From Parus major (lineage: Eukaryota > Chordata > Aves > Passeriformes > Paridae): 64,000 bases of DNA. Made by a program: the position numbers and the translations under genes. Positions 1 to 13,100 of this stretch are shown in pieces. Every line of letters begins with the position of its first letter. Position 1 is the first letter of the stretch. Location of the stretch: assembly GCF_001522545.3 (NCBI RefSeq), contig NC_031773.1:39891669-39955668 (forward strand), given 5' to 3'. The notes beneath the pieces are model-generated. The model worked only from the letters and a program-made list of their open reading frames with translations, was not told the DNA's origin and did no database searches.

Positions 1-245
1 TGACCAGATACTCAACACAAATGCATGAATTAAAAAAAAGACCTAAATTATCTTTGAATCTTTATTCTAATGGAATATTCTTATTTTTATTCTAATAATT
101 CTTAATGGAGATTAGAAAGATCTTTCAAAGAAAGAAAGCACTGAGATAAGGTGAAGAAAAGACGTGGTATCTCTCATTAGTAAACAGAGGAAAAGCAGTT
201 AGTTCCTGGAAAATTATAGCTAAAACAGTCTAGCTCTGATTTTTG

Positions 246-277
246 AGAATATACTAAGAAAAGAATATACTAAGAAA
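246..277. repeat. 16-bp tandem duplication
   Basis: The 16-mer agaatatactaagaaa occurs twice head to tail (246-261 and 262-277) with no mismatch. It is probably a local replication-slippage duplication. Confidence 0.85.
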
Positions 278-291
278 ATATTGAGAATTTT

Positions 292-358
292 GAAATATAT
301 ATTGTATATATAGAGTTTTATATTAGTTATAAAACTCTAAATATACAATATATATTTC
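292..358. repeat. Inverted repeat, 31-bp arms, 5-nt loop
   Basis: The left arm (292-322) and right arm (328-358) are reverse complements over 31 positions with a single A-A mismatch (310 against 340). The loop between them is ttagt. Either strand, or an RNA copied from it, could fold into one long hairpin. It may be a remnant of a small foldback element or an AT-rich cruciform site. No terminal target duplication is evident. Confidence 0.85.
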
Positions 359-754
359 TTTATAAATGTAGATTTTGGGGCAATCTAATTCCCAAATTTC
401 TGAGGATATTTATCTTCATATGTTGAAAAGGAATAGCAAGTGTGGCAATCCATTGACTACATCATCTTGTAATAGTGTCTTTAAAAGATTTTTGAAAGCA
501 AACAGTGGACAAATAATAGCTTGATAATAATCCTCTTAAAAAATATTTTCTTGAAGAGCACCTGTCAATGTTTTGAGCTTAATTATAAATATGGCATTAC
601 TGGAGTCTTTTCTGGCTACCTGGATTCTATGGTAGAATTTTTTTTGTGTGATTGAATTTCTGATAATTGAAGAAATCCAGTAGACTTTTTGTGGCAGTAA
701 GTTAAGCAGATATTCTATTTGTAAAAAAATATCTTTCTTCCCATCTGAAAAATC

Positions 755-794
755 CATTCAGAAGGAATCCAAATTTTACATTCAGAAGGAATCC
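755..794. repeat. 16-bp direct repeat, period 24
   Basis: cattcagaaggaatcc occurs at 755-770 and again at 779-794, separated by 8 bp. It is a short local duplication with no evident function. Confidence 0.8.
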
Positions 795-1212
795 GTATCT
801 TAATTTTTTCTATGATTTGCAGTGAAAAGAAGAGCAATAATTTTGATGCATAAAACATATTTTTGACAGTTTTTAATACTATATTATGTAGGACTCAACA
901 TACAATTGGTTTGAAGATCAAATAATCATTTGGTTTGATTAGTTTTTGCTACTAATATTCAGGAATATTTGTATTCTTATTTATATAATTTCTGATTTCT
1001 CTAGAATGAGAATTTCTTTTGGATGGTTGTGGGAATTAAGTTGATAAATGTACTAATCTGAAGAGGCCGAAGTTTTTATCATTCCTTGTTGCTCAGTCTT
1101 CAGCCTATTCAGATTTGCCAGTAAACGTGCCAGTTACGGTCTTTATATCTGTCCATGGGGCATGCAAATTTGACTGACAAGAATTGAATATTGGACTGCA
1201 TGGGACTATATT

Positions 1213-1315
1213 CATATTCTAATATTCTAATATTCTAATATTCTAATATTCTAATATTCTAATATTCTAATATTCTAATATTCTAATATTCTAATATTCT
1301 AATATTCTAATATTC
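1213..1315. repeat. Octanucleotide tandem array (aatattct)n
   Basis: About 12.5 uninterrupted copies of the 8-mer aatattct run from about 1213 to 1315, where an extra c breaks the register. No variation is seen between copies, which suggests recent expansion and likely length polymorphism. It is not a CRISPR array, because there are no spacers. Confidence 0.95.
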
Positions 1316-4300
1316 CTATTCTAATACTACTGAATATTTACAGGTAGCCTTGAACAAATGACATCAGACATAATTGTCATAGTCCCGAGCAATACAATGC
1401 TAACTGATTCCATAAAGTTGCATGTGTTACAATATTCAATAATGCTTTCTACAGAACTAAAGGCAAATGCATCCTGAATACTGACATATCTAATACTGCT
1501 TTTATGTGCTGTGATTTAATCTCATAAGAAATCAATGGCTGTGTTATGTATCAAAACACAGTCACTATGGAGTGACTTCCTGCTACCCCAGAAAATTATG
1601 TGAGGTGATGTGGAATAACCTCCAAGTACTAGCCATGTGCCCTCCAGGCTACCAAAACAAAATAATGACATGTTCTGGCCAGAACCAGGACACACAATAA
1701 CAGGAATGAGGCAATAAAATCACTTCAGAATCTATATCCAAACAATTGACTCCTTTGTCACAGCTGACATTTCTAACTGTCTGTCCAGAGATGAGGCTCT
1801 TTGCTATTTGCTAGATTTTAGTGGTTTGTTTGTTTGCTTTTTTGTTTATTATTTCTTCTAGCCTATATGTGGTGCATTGTTTATTATACAGCTTTCCAGA
1901 TTGATTAGGAAAGATGGAAAATTATTCCATACAGCTTAAACTATAACCAGACAATATAAAATTTCAGAAAGATTTGAGAGGTAGAAGTATTATTTGCTAC
2001 ACCTCTGTTACATTTCTTGTTTTGTCAATATGCTCTAAGTCCTCCAAAAGAAATACCTCTATTCTGTCAAGTTTTTGGATCTCACATACTGCTGACTAGT
2101 TTGGTTTCCAGCATGCTCAAGTTTGGTTTGCTGCAGATTTACATGCAGATGGAATTGCACTTCCATGGGGCTTCTAGGTCAAATCAGGCCCACCTAGTGA
2201 GTTTAGACACTTACATGATTAGGTAGTCAATAAACTAAAAGAGATCAGTGCTTTCTATTTAGTCAACTGTTATCTGCTTGCATTCTGTTTTAGCAGTTTA
2301 AATCCTTTCCTCAGTTTTGAATATTAATCCTTATCTGTGCAATCCTTATCTGTCTGAGTTATTTTTCTCTGAATTAATAGAAAAACTAAATTGTTGTGCT
2401 GCAAATCTACCCTGTTGCATATTGTGAGACCACTGGGAGGTATTTTAATCTTTTTCTATAGAAGAATTATCACAGAAAATTCTGAATTATTCTATGCATG
2501 TGAAAAAGTCATCTAATTTTAACTATGAGAATGTGTTACAGAAAGCTTAAATGTTTCCAACTTCTCTTTTGAAAGATTAGTAATCACATCTCAATGTGAG
2601 AAAAACAATTCAGGGGGAGACAAACCCTGAAGAGCTCTTGAATACCTAAAAAGACAGGAAATCAATAAGGCCCGTAATTATCGGCACATAGATTTAATGA
2701 AGTGTAAAACTTTGGTGCTACAACAAATTAAAACTCCATTAATGTCCATGGATAATGAAGAACAGAAAATTATTAAGAATAAAAATACAAATTTTTTTTC
2801 CCATACACTTAATTCAGATTTATTTTAATGCAAGAAATAGCTGAAGAAGACTTTAAACAGCAATTTAATGTGAATTTAGGACTTATTATGAAGCAAACCT
2901 AAGCACTATTTAATACTTCCCAAATGAATACAGAACTAGTGACAGGCTTCACTGAAAAATCTCACAATTTAATATGAAATGTATTACAAGCAGGTTAATT
3001 GGGTTCATTTCATAAAAATGTACTCTAAATTAATGAAAAATATCTTTTTTCTTTGATGCCATTGCAATTGAGCTTGATTCTGGGATGTAGACAAATGTGG
3101 CTGATAGCAGGGAGAAGTGGGAAGCTGGTAGTTTACTCATGGACCACAGAGAATTCTCAGAAGTATTTGTTGTCCATGGAGAATGAATCAGACAGCTTTG
3201 ACAAATATTTGCAGTAGAATGAATGTCCTTCTTGTCTTACTCTAAGATTACCGCTGGATAAGTCTTCCATTTATTAAAGGTCTTTCCTGTTTTCATACAA
3301 ACCCAGCTTCAGAGAGAGTTAATATTATTTCCTGTGACACTGTAATACATATATTTCCCTTGTATTCCACTACATTTTTCCTAATTATTTTAGTTTGATG
3401 GATGTTAGCACATTGTAGAATGAAAGCTACTAATTTTGAATAGAATATTAGTCAAATTTTTTTTTTATCCATGCATTTTTACTATAAATACAATTCATCC
3501 CCATGTACAATGATACCTAAATATTGTAGAAAGCACACCTGGTACATCAAAGTATTTATAGACTATAGATTATCAAAATATTTTCTAAGAAACAGAACAG
3601 CACAATCAAAAGACATACAAATTTAGAAATCAATTTAAGTAAATTGCAATACTAGGGAAATATTAGAATTTATATCTAGGTAGAAAATATAAGCTCTTAG
3701 AATAAAGTATATGAAAACCCTCAGTATTTGAGTAATAGTTTATAGAGGGTCTGCATAGACTTCACATAGGAATGTCACCTCTAAATAGTTAATCTATGTC
3801 CTCAGTTTTGATTCAGGACACTTTTCTCAATTATCATTCCCCCATGTGCTGAGAAATGCCCTCCTGGTGATGGCTGCTGTCCATGTCTTTCTCAATAACT
3901 GCTTGCTAACCCCTTGGCAGAAGAACCTTACTTGCCCATTGGCAGCTTGATTTCTGTCAGGCTTTAAAACAAAGCAAAAGAAAGCATCACTTGGGCAGCT
4001 ATTTCCCTTTACACATGGGAAAAATGCAGAGAGAGAGGTAAAAATGATGATGAGCTGAATCTGATCTAAAGCCAGGCTGGAACATGTGTTTGATGGTTTT
4101 CCAAGCATATTGAGAAGATGGCAACTAAACACTGCAATTATAAAGATCTATATTCTTAGAATATCTTGTTAGTTGTAGATATATGCCATGTTTTTTTTAA
4201 AATTTAAATGCCTGAAATAATTTAAATGCAAAACCAGAAATCACAACCAACAATAAAATGTTTGAGGCTATATAGAGAGAAACCATTCTACTTGCACTGC

Positions 4301-7120
4301 CCCCTAATCAATATCTGCTGTGGGGTTTAAAACTACTCGATTCTGACAGAAACCTGAGGGGCATAAGAGATGGGAGAGAAGTCATGCCATAGGAATGAAT
4401 CACTGCTGATCAGAGCAAAAATCTATTCCTGTGGCAAATCTACCTTATTTTTTCCAGAAACACAGGCTTTATAGATGGAAATTGCCTAACCAAAGGCATG
4501 TAAACTCTAAAGTTACATTGTGTGATTCCTATCAAGTCAGATTTAAAATAAGAATAGAGTCTTTTTCTGAGCTTGTTTAGTTTGAAAATTCACATTAAAC
4601 ATCAGTATGCTACTTTCCTGAAGCATTTTCCACCAGACACAGTATTATATCTTCTACACTATGGTATACTTCATAATAATTTATATTGATTTCATAGTAT
4701 AGAATTGCCAAAAGAAAATTTTGGCTTTTGTTGTAGTTGTTGTTGTTATATTTCATCGTTCCTAATATAAAATCTGTGGCAAACCACAGCTCAAGAAAAA
4801 TGTTAAATCTGAAATGGCAGACTCGGACAGCAAATGCCTATTATCTAGAAACAGTAAAATAGAACAGAACTTTATATTTAGCTATTTGAAAAATTATTAA
4901 ATGAAACGATTTATTCAAAAAATTTGGCTAGAGAAAAGGAGAGCTTATAATATGTTAGATAATCTCTCATTATGTATTTAATTCAGAAACTACAGGTAAT
5001 TTTATGGAATGTAATTTTATAAAAAGAATAAGGATTCAGAACAGTCAATAATATTATTATTTAGATAGACATAAAAAATTATAATAGAGCTGTGTCTGAT
5101 TAACAACAAAAGGATTGGATGAATCTAAACAAATTATCTGGCCTAGAACATAAGAAGGTAGCTGTCACAAGGTGTCTGACTGTGAACACATCCTGACCAG
5201 TCTTTGCTCTCAGTTGCCAGACAGGGAAAGTTCTGATAAGTCCATAGAGAGTTATTTTCTGCAGTAAAAAAAAACCAAACATTTAAAGTCTTAGCTTTTT
5301 TTCACATATATTATTTATCCTAATATTCCTGGCTTTATTTTTTTTTTTTCCGATAAGCATGAAAACTTATTAAAAATATTCTTATTAGTTTTCAAAAAAA
5401 AAATAAGGCTTCTTTCTATTCTGTCATCCTCCCAGGTATTATAATTACAATGTATACCAGGGAATATGTTCTAGTTATTTATCTGCCGTTAATAAAATAC
5501 AATTTTATTAAAGAACGCAGAAGTATGGAGCGAGTCAATGTGGAAACCAAGAGAATTTTGGAAGAACAAAAAAAGAAGTGCATAGATCTTGGCAAGAAGT
5601 TTTGTCTGTTTTCTTTTTCCTTTATTTTGTCTTCACTGCATTTGAGACATTTGCTTCCATCTGGGCTCATGAAGAAACACATTCATTTCCTAGCACATAC
5701 AGATGCAATTTTAATGGATTTAAAAACAAGCCGCCAGCACTTATTAGCCTTCAATTACTTTGGTTGCCTCTTATGCAAATCTTTTATTGCTGATTTCCTT
5801 TTTAATACACTAATCATAAAAAGTGGGCTTGTTTTTTGTTCCTAGTCTGCCTGTAAGCTTCAGCACTACATCTTTCTCAGTCCTGCCATTTTTATAGCTG
5901 TTTGAGTTTTACTGCATGTTGTCCTGGGTCCATGGCACTGGAAGCACTGGGGGCCTCTGTGAGGAGAAAACTGAGGTGCTGGGAAATGTATTTAAGATTT
6001 TATGTAGAAATAACAGTAAACCATTATAGGGTCTGTTTGGAGACAGCCTTTGAAACATTGACATTCACAAGTCCATAGGTATAAGCAATAACTCTCTATT
6101 TTTTGTTTTGCAACAACTATTTGCTAATGTATTTGAACCAAATTGTTCTGTGATCCTAATGGGCAGAAAGATGTGAAGTCCAGTTCAATTTCATGCTTTG
6201 CTGCCATACAGCAATATAAATAGGTCAGACAGTGGAAATTTTAATTTAGTGTATTCCCAGACATTGAGGTCAAGGGAAGTTTTATCTGAAAAAGGTGAAT
6301 GGGATTATGTTCTTAAAAGATTTTTTTTTTGTATGGGTTTTCAAATGATGAAGTTTAATAGGTGACCCATAATAAATTTTCAATGTAAAGCATACAATTC
6401 TAAATAGCATTTTCCTTTCTTTCAGAGTTTAGTCTGTGGTTTACTACCTGTCAAATTCTGACTACTTCTGAAATGCCATGCTGTTAACTTGCCTTTCCCC
6501 AGATACAAAATATGCTAATCTTGACCTATTCCTAGTTAGCTTTAATAGTTTCTTCCCATTATTCAGTTTTAACTTCATAATCCTGGTACAATTGCACCCT
6601 GCCCTATTGCAACATTAAACATGTAGTTAGCAAATACAGTTCCACTTCTGCATTAAGAAAAAATTCTCATTGATTCCTTTTCTTGATGAGAACATAACCT
6701 CTTCCTTTTTCTTTCTTCATATAAAAGTGAAATCACAGGATAAAAAAGAGACTTCTCTCTGATCAGGTTATCATTACCATCATAATTGGAAGTTCATTAC
6801 ACAACCAGTGGCAACATTTCATGGCATTCCTGGAAGTGGATTACAGGTACCTCTCCAGTCTTTTGGATACAACTCATGACCAACCAGACTTCCCTTTTTT
6901 TTTTATTAGGAAACCCCCCAGGGCACAGACAGAATAATAAAAAAAGTAATCTGAATCCTTTCAGATATCTATAAAAGAAATAAACTGAGTGAATGGGCTC
7001 ATTCCAGACACACTTTTTATTAATATCATTATCCTGAGATTATATAAGTGAATATGTAACAGGGTTCTTTTTGCCATTGCAAATATTGTACTTCAGTAAA
7101 TGTTACCTTTATTTTTACAG
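1316..7120. other. AT-rich DNA without a recognisable gene
   Basis: I see no known coding sequence, transposon or RNA gene. A 131-codon open frame at 5450-5845 contains a lysine- and glutamate-rich helix-like stretch, then turns hydrophobic. It has no splice or initiation context and is probably chance. A short GC-richer patch near 5925-5990 is unexplained. Confidence 0.5.
2326..2354. repeat. 15-bp tandem duplication
   Basis: aatccttatctgt recurs at 2326 and 2341 with a 15-bp period. This is a local slippage duplication. Confidence 0.7.
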
Positions 7121-7201
7121 ACTACCTTAAGACAATTGAACAGAAGTTTACAACAGTCACAGAAGAATCTGATTGATCAGAGAACACCCAGAAACACACC
7201 T
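7121..7201 (+). other. Candidate internal exon, 81 nt, unidentified
   Basis: A good acceptor (ttacctttatttttacag, ending at 7120) and a good donor (gtaagg, from 7202) bound 81 nt. Exactly one frame is open, for 27 codons. The peptide begins TTLRQLNRSLQQSQKN and is hydrophilic and rich in Q, N, R and S. The other two frames contain stops. The length is a multiple of three, so it would be a phase 0-0 exon. I do not recognise the peptide. Acceptor/open-frame/donor combinations of this size arise by chance in AT-rich vertebrate DNA, so this is a lead only. Its phase agrees with other candidates at 36261, 43357 and 52943. Confidence 0.2.
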
Positions 7202-10060
7202 GTAAGGCACATCCTTTTTTTTATAACATTTTCCTAGATTGTTAATGCTATACTACCACCAATAAAAAATCTGTCTTCTGAGAAAAACAGGCAGAGGTGT
7301 AGCAGGTTATACTTTTTTACCATTTCTTTGTATAGCAGATCCAGGGTGACATTAGAAAAAAATAAGTAAATTTATTCCTGCACATACAGACTCAGTATCA
7401 AGAAAGCCAGATGGGACTAAAAATCAAATCCAGCATATAAATTGAAGTCAGAGATTTGACTCGTTACAACTGAACTGGAAACCATAAACAAGTTAGTAAA
7501 GATAACTGTCTTAATTTAATGCAAATTTTCATGTGAAATCAGATGATATTGCTTTGAATTCAACCATTTTATAACATGGAAAATTTATTTTCTATAAATG
7601 TGAATAAAATAGGATATAGATATTATTTTCAAATGGTAAACTTCAAGACAGCAAAGATGGAAACATGACATCCCTTACATTGTATCAAAGCAACATTTTA
7701 AAGTATGTTTCAAGCAATGGACAAACTTGGTGTGAGAGTTGGAAAAGGGCTCTCCCGTTAAATAACTTTGAATCCTCTCCTCTTAATTTAAACATTTTCT
7801 GGCAACATTCAGTAATTTTATTTTATTCAATTTTACTGGAAAAACAGACTCATATCTGTATACATTTAGTAAATGATTTCTCAATATGATTTTTTTTATA
7901 ATCTGAGTAATAAATAACTATAATTTTTTATAGGACTCACAGTAAAATAAGCTTATTAAAGCTTGTGTAAAAAAGACTCAAAATTTCTCCTGTTTTTAAT
8001 CTATTTAACAATGCTATTTTATCAGTCTGTGTCAGAATTGATTCACTTTAAGTAGTAATTTTTCTAAGGAGCAGACAAACAACGACCAGTTTGTTTTATT
8101 TTTTTAAAGTCATCATAAAAGATCCATTCCCTTTTCTGTGCATGTACTGCACTGCCAGAATGGTTAATGGGAATTATTCATGTTCATACCAAGAAGAATA
8201 TTCCCTAAAGCATTTTAGCCTTCTTTTATGGAAGTACATAAAAAAGACTTGACTCTTACAACCTTTTTTTAAAAGTTGACTCTTTGAACCTTCCCAGAGC
8301 TACCATACTAACAGTAATAACCTACTAGCAGACAAAAAAAAATAAAATTAAAAAGAACAGACAAGTGGAAAAAATATATCTGTTGAATAGTTACAAAATT
8401 GTCACTGAATGGAAATGCTAGGTACCTTGAGCTAACTGTAGATTTTACCATTCATTTTGTGTGCTGTTATTAATTTTTTTAATTATTCATTGCTATAAAA
8501 ATTTGAAACAAAAAAGAGCTGTAACTTCCTATTAAGGTTTTTAGCTGCGTCTCAGAATATACATAACTCTTTGAATAGAATTCCATTTATTATAAAGAAG
8601 AAAGGATTTTGTAGACATTGTATTTTTTTTAACTTTCTCAGGTAGTTACATTTCCCCTCATTTTATCGCAGTGCTCCATGGCTTCAGGTGTAATGAAATA
8701 AAAAGGATTTTCTGGAAAGACTGTAGGTAGATATTTTGATCATGAAAAATAGTCTTGTTTCAAAACAGTTGCCTTTTGGATTGAATGGTAATAATCTCCA
8801 GTTTCAGACAAAATTTATATACAGGTATTTGAGAGCACTTTAAAAAAATATTATTGTACAGTTGTTTGCATTCATGAAATTTATTGCAAATTTGTTATAA
8901 AAATTTACTAAAATCAAGTCTTATTAAATTCTAAAACACTGTTCAGCACTAAGTTGGGTTCCTTTTTTTTGAAATTCTGGCTATCTAAATCATTCCTAAA
9001 ATAAATAAATAAATCATTCAATTAAGTTAGGGGCAAAATTCTTTCAAAAGTTGATGTTACATGCCATCATAAGCATTTTGTGATCCCAGCCTATGTGATT
9101 CTTGTTCCCAGCAGTCTTCAGGTGTCAGTCTCTTTTCACTATTCCACTAACAATGTATGGATGTCCAGTCTAGGAAACACAGAGTACTTTTAGACATTAT
9201 CTGACCACATAAAGGAACGAGAATTTTTATGCCACTTAAAATAGAATGTAAAATTAACTGTCTCATGACACATCACTTCCTGTGGCAGCCAGGTTTCCAA
9301 TTACAAATATAGATAGGTGTCATAAATGTAAGTTATGTCCCATCTAACAGAAAAAAAAAAACAGATGGCTAATGGTAGGCAAAAGTTATATTTGGAGAGT
9401 TAAAATATTTATTACAGTATTGATCAAACTTTTTCATAACTTGAAGTTTTTTAGGTGTAAAAAAATATGTACCAAGTTTAGCTCCTAGTCCACTTGCTTA
9501 AATTAAGTGCAGGAAAATGCCCTTGGGTACTTCTTGGGCTTCCTAGAATGCAGAGGGATCTCTCTGAGGCTGTAAAGATGATATTGAAAATTTTTCATGA
9601 CATGTCAGTTCTAGTTGTTTCTGGAACAAATGCCAGAGGTGAAGAAAGGCAAGGTCTCAGTAGCCCTTCAGCTGGTATAAATTAGAAATCATCTCAGCAC
9701 CAGATCAAGCTGGAGAGTTGGAAAAGTCAGAAAAATTGAAAGTTGTTTTTACTCTATCCCTGATTTTGTATTTATTTGAGTGGCACCAAGAATTAGCACT
9801 GAGCAAAAATTGGGGCATGTGTCCAGAGGTTATTTAATATTTTTATTAATTAATAAGTTAAAAGCTTTTCTATCCTGGCCATAGCACTTTGGGTTAGAAA
9901 TGATTAATGCTGTGAAGTACTGACCTTTACTGTGAGGGTTAAACTGCAGTTTAATTGTTTGGTGTTTTCTGATCCCAGTGACTGGACAAAGTTGTAAGAT
10001 TTTTCTACATGTCCTATCCAGCTTCTATATGAAAATAATGAAATTCTAACCCACAATAAT
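7202..10060. other. AT-rich DNA without a recognisable gene
   Basis: No gene, known repeat or RNA can be supported. There are many A and T runs. The short open frames (for example 7665-7889 and 9494-9685) have no family resemblance. Confidence 0.55.
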
Positions 10061-10087
10061 TATACATATACATACATAAATACATAC

Positions 10088-10122
<35 letters not shown>

Positions 10123-10125
10123 CAA
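10061..10125. repeat. (CATA)n then (TA)n microsatellite
   Basis: A tetranucleotide run of cata/tacata units (about 10064-10100) grades into about 11 TA dinucleotides ending near 10122. This is a compound simple repeat, likely to vary in length. Confidence 0.95.
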
Positions 10126-13100
10126 AATATTGTTAAAATAAGATTTGTGTTTATGGTGTACAATGTAATCCCTTTGCCAACTCAAAAATTCTGCTCAGCA
10201 TTTCATGTACGATAATAAAACATCCCATAGCTGTCTGCTATAGTTTCCAAAGTCCTTTAGGAATAATGTCAGAGGGCATTACCATTTGATTGATGTTGCT
10301 AGAAAAATATTGCTCCTTTTTGACAGCATTTAATGATTCAGGTCACTAGTCTGTACCATACTCAGTAGCTTTATCAAGTACACAAAACCTTGCCTCAAAG
10401 AGAGTACAAAAATGTGGGCTTTTTCTTTTGAAGAAAAATGTGAATCCATCTCATGCACTTATTTTTCATACCTGCATGAGTCTATATCAAAACAAAATAA
10501 ACCTACAATAATCAATTCAAAACTGCTTTGTTTATTTGTACTCATGAATGTTCTATAAAAGAAACAAGAAAATCATGCACTCAGGGACATATGAAGAAGA
10601 AATCACAAAAGAAAAAGGATTAATTTCAGATCTTTAATGAATTAAGTTTTACTGAGGTTCTAGAGCTGAACAAACAGAGCTATGATATTAAGAGTAAATG
10701 CCATTATTATTGTGTGTAGAGAGTTATCAAACTATTTTTTATAACAAATAGAAAATCAACAACACCTAATTGCAAAATTAGCTAATTCTTTCTCTCCTAT
10801 ATAATAAAACATAAACATCTTGCTTTCTAAAAATGTTATTTCATAATTGAAATTACTTTGTTTTGCTTTCTTATGTTTTGAAGAATTATCTAGTTGCAAA
10901 TAATTCTGAAGCAGATCTTTCCAAGAAATACCTCATTTTACACTTATGAAAGATTAAAAAACTATGTCTTTGTATGAAAATTATATTAAAACAGTTAAGT
11001 GAAAGACAATTTAAATTTTTCTTTCTCTCTTCAGTTTAAAGGAAAATTGATTCTGCCACATGACAGATTACATCTTTTAGCATCACAGAATACAGACTTC
11101 AGACAATGCTGAGTGTCTTTTTCATAGCTCAGCCAGGTCCCATATGATCTAAATCAATATCAAAACCAGTAAGGTTACATGTATCTACATCAGCTAAAGA
11201 TCAGATCTTTATATTCACCAGGATGTCTGTCCCATTTTCTAAGCATAACTGCCTTCGCCTCAGGTAAAGGAATTCCATACAAATTCACATATTAAAAAAA
11301 GAAGTGTAGTCCAAAAAGCTCACAACCCTGAGATTGTTCTTACAGATGAAGATGTCTGTATGGATATATTCACATGTGAATGAGAGAGCAGTTCATTTGC
11401 ACATTAGTTAAATACTGTCAACAGAAATTCATTCAAGAACCTCTCCATCTGCCATGCTATTGGGGTTCTGCTCTTCTATAGGTCAGAACCTTCTATAGGT
11501 CATGCACTGTGTTTGCATCCAGGAAGGCATTGCAGACAACTTAGAGCACCTGAAATGACACAAGGTGCCTTCTTGAAGGGAAGTTACCCACATGATTTTC
11601 AACATAATCAGTGATGGTTAAGGAGCAGTTCAGCCAGTAACACTTCAGCAGTTCAGTTCAGTGAAATAGCAATTTAAGGTGAGATTCCAGAGTGTTATAA
11701 TTTGGTGCCATCTTTGTCCTTTTGAGACATGTGCATCATACTCATGCAGCTAAAACATAACAATGTCAAACCTACAGATTGTCATCTTTTTTGAAATGAA
11801 GAGTTAATTGAAGCCCAAGAGCAGGTCTCAGTGTTTACAATGACAACAGATGCCTCTGGGAAATTCAGTCCTGTGTTTGGGTGGCTGATCAGCTAAACAA
11901 CTTTTGAAATTCTGTTTGCAACACTGACAATATTGACTAAATAACTAGATGCCCATTTGTGTCCTAACCTGTGTGATAAATCCTACCCTGAGTGATGATA
12001 ATAATTTAGCCATCATTTTTCTGAACACTTTTGACTACTTTAAAATATTTTTATTCTGGATAATAGTCAAACTCCATAGCCATTCACAGTTCTCTGATTA
12101 TTAGACTTTTTTTTGGTGATGTACATGATCTCTAAACATGTATGGGACCTCAGCTAATCTGCCCTGGCAGTACTTTGCTTATTCTCAAACTCAGGTTTTA
12201 ATTCTAAACTGAAGGGCAGGGACACCTGAGTAGGTAGCTCATGTGATCTTTTTCATGTGACAATAACAAAATACTTTGAGTCCCCAGAAAATCAGCTATT
12301 TCCATGGCTCAAAATAGAAACATCTGTGTAAAAAGGGATTTAAGGCATAAAGACCACTTAGATCTGTTATAGAAAGTGTACCATTGAGGTGTAGCAAGCT
12401 GCCATCCTTCTATACTGCAGAATCACTGCATTTGGTGTTTCTCCTAAAGAGGTTGTGTTCATCTTTCTGTGGCTGAGCTATGGCTTGGTAGCTGCAAATA
12501 ACTAACACAAAAAAAGTAAATATTTTTGTTAACATGTTTCATTTAACTAAGTTGTCTGTGGTTTGGTCATGCAGGAGACAAGACAAAACTGTATTCAGAA
12601 TAACCCATCTGTTTGCAAATGGAGGTAATCCATTTATCAATTGCTAAAAAACATGAATGTGGGGAATCCCTGTATAGTCTTTCATCTTCATAGTTATGAT
12701 CTTTACAACTATTGAGGAAATATTGCGAGAGGCAACTCAAAGGCCAGATAACATGAAATGAGAAATTCGTGGCTGGAATTTTTCTGACTAAGCCAAGTTT
12801 CACTAAAACATAGTGTTTCATTAAGCTCCATTAGCACTTTGTCTAAACCTTCTGCTGAATTTAAGGCAGTAAGCTGAGATCTTGTGTAGGCTATGTGCAC
12901 ATCTGTCTCAGAGTAAGGGCTACTGGAGGATGTCTGTTGATAGCACAGGGGTTTTTGTGTCCAGCACAGACGTGAGCACCTTCAGCACACCAGAGCCGGT
13001 CCGTGGAAATAACATTCTTACAGACAATTGGCTAACAGCACCTAACCAGTTTCTGGGGTGAAATGGAATTAGTCAAAATGGTCTAAGAAAATTCCAGCTT

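Larger units (their letters stand above)
1..1212. other. AT-rich DNA without a recognisable gene
   Basis: Stop codons are dense in all frames and no known protein, RNA gene or large repeat is visible. The only structure is a set of short duplications and one inverted repeat, listed separately. An antisense open frame of 73 codons at 536-757 has low-complexity composition and resembles nothing I know, so it is not called. Confidence 0.6.

Noticed and set aside
1213..1315. Possible CRISPR-like array
   Set aside because: Units are contiguous 8-mers with no spacers, so it is a tandem repeat.
5450..5845. 131-codon plus-strand open frame with a K/E-rich helix-like segment
   Set aside because: It switches abruptly to hydrophobic AT-driven sequence, overlaps open frames on both strands, and has no splice or family support.
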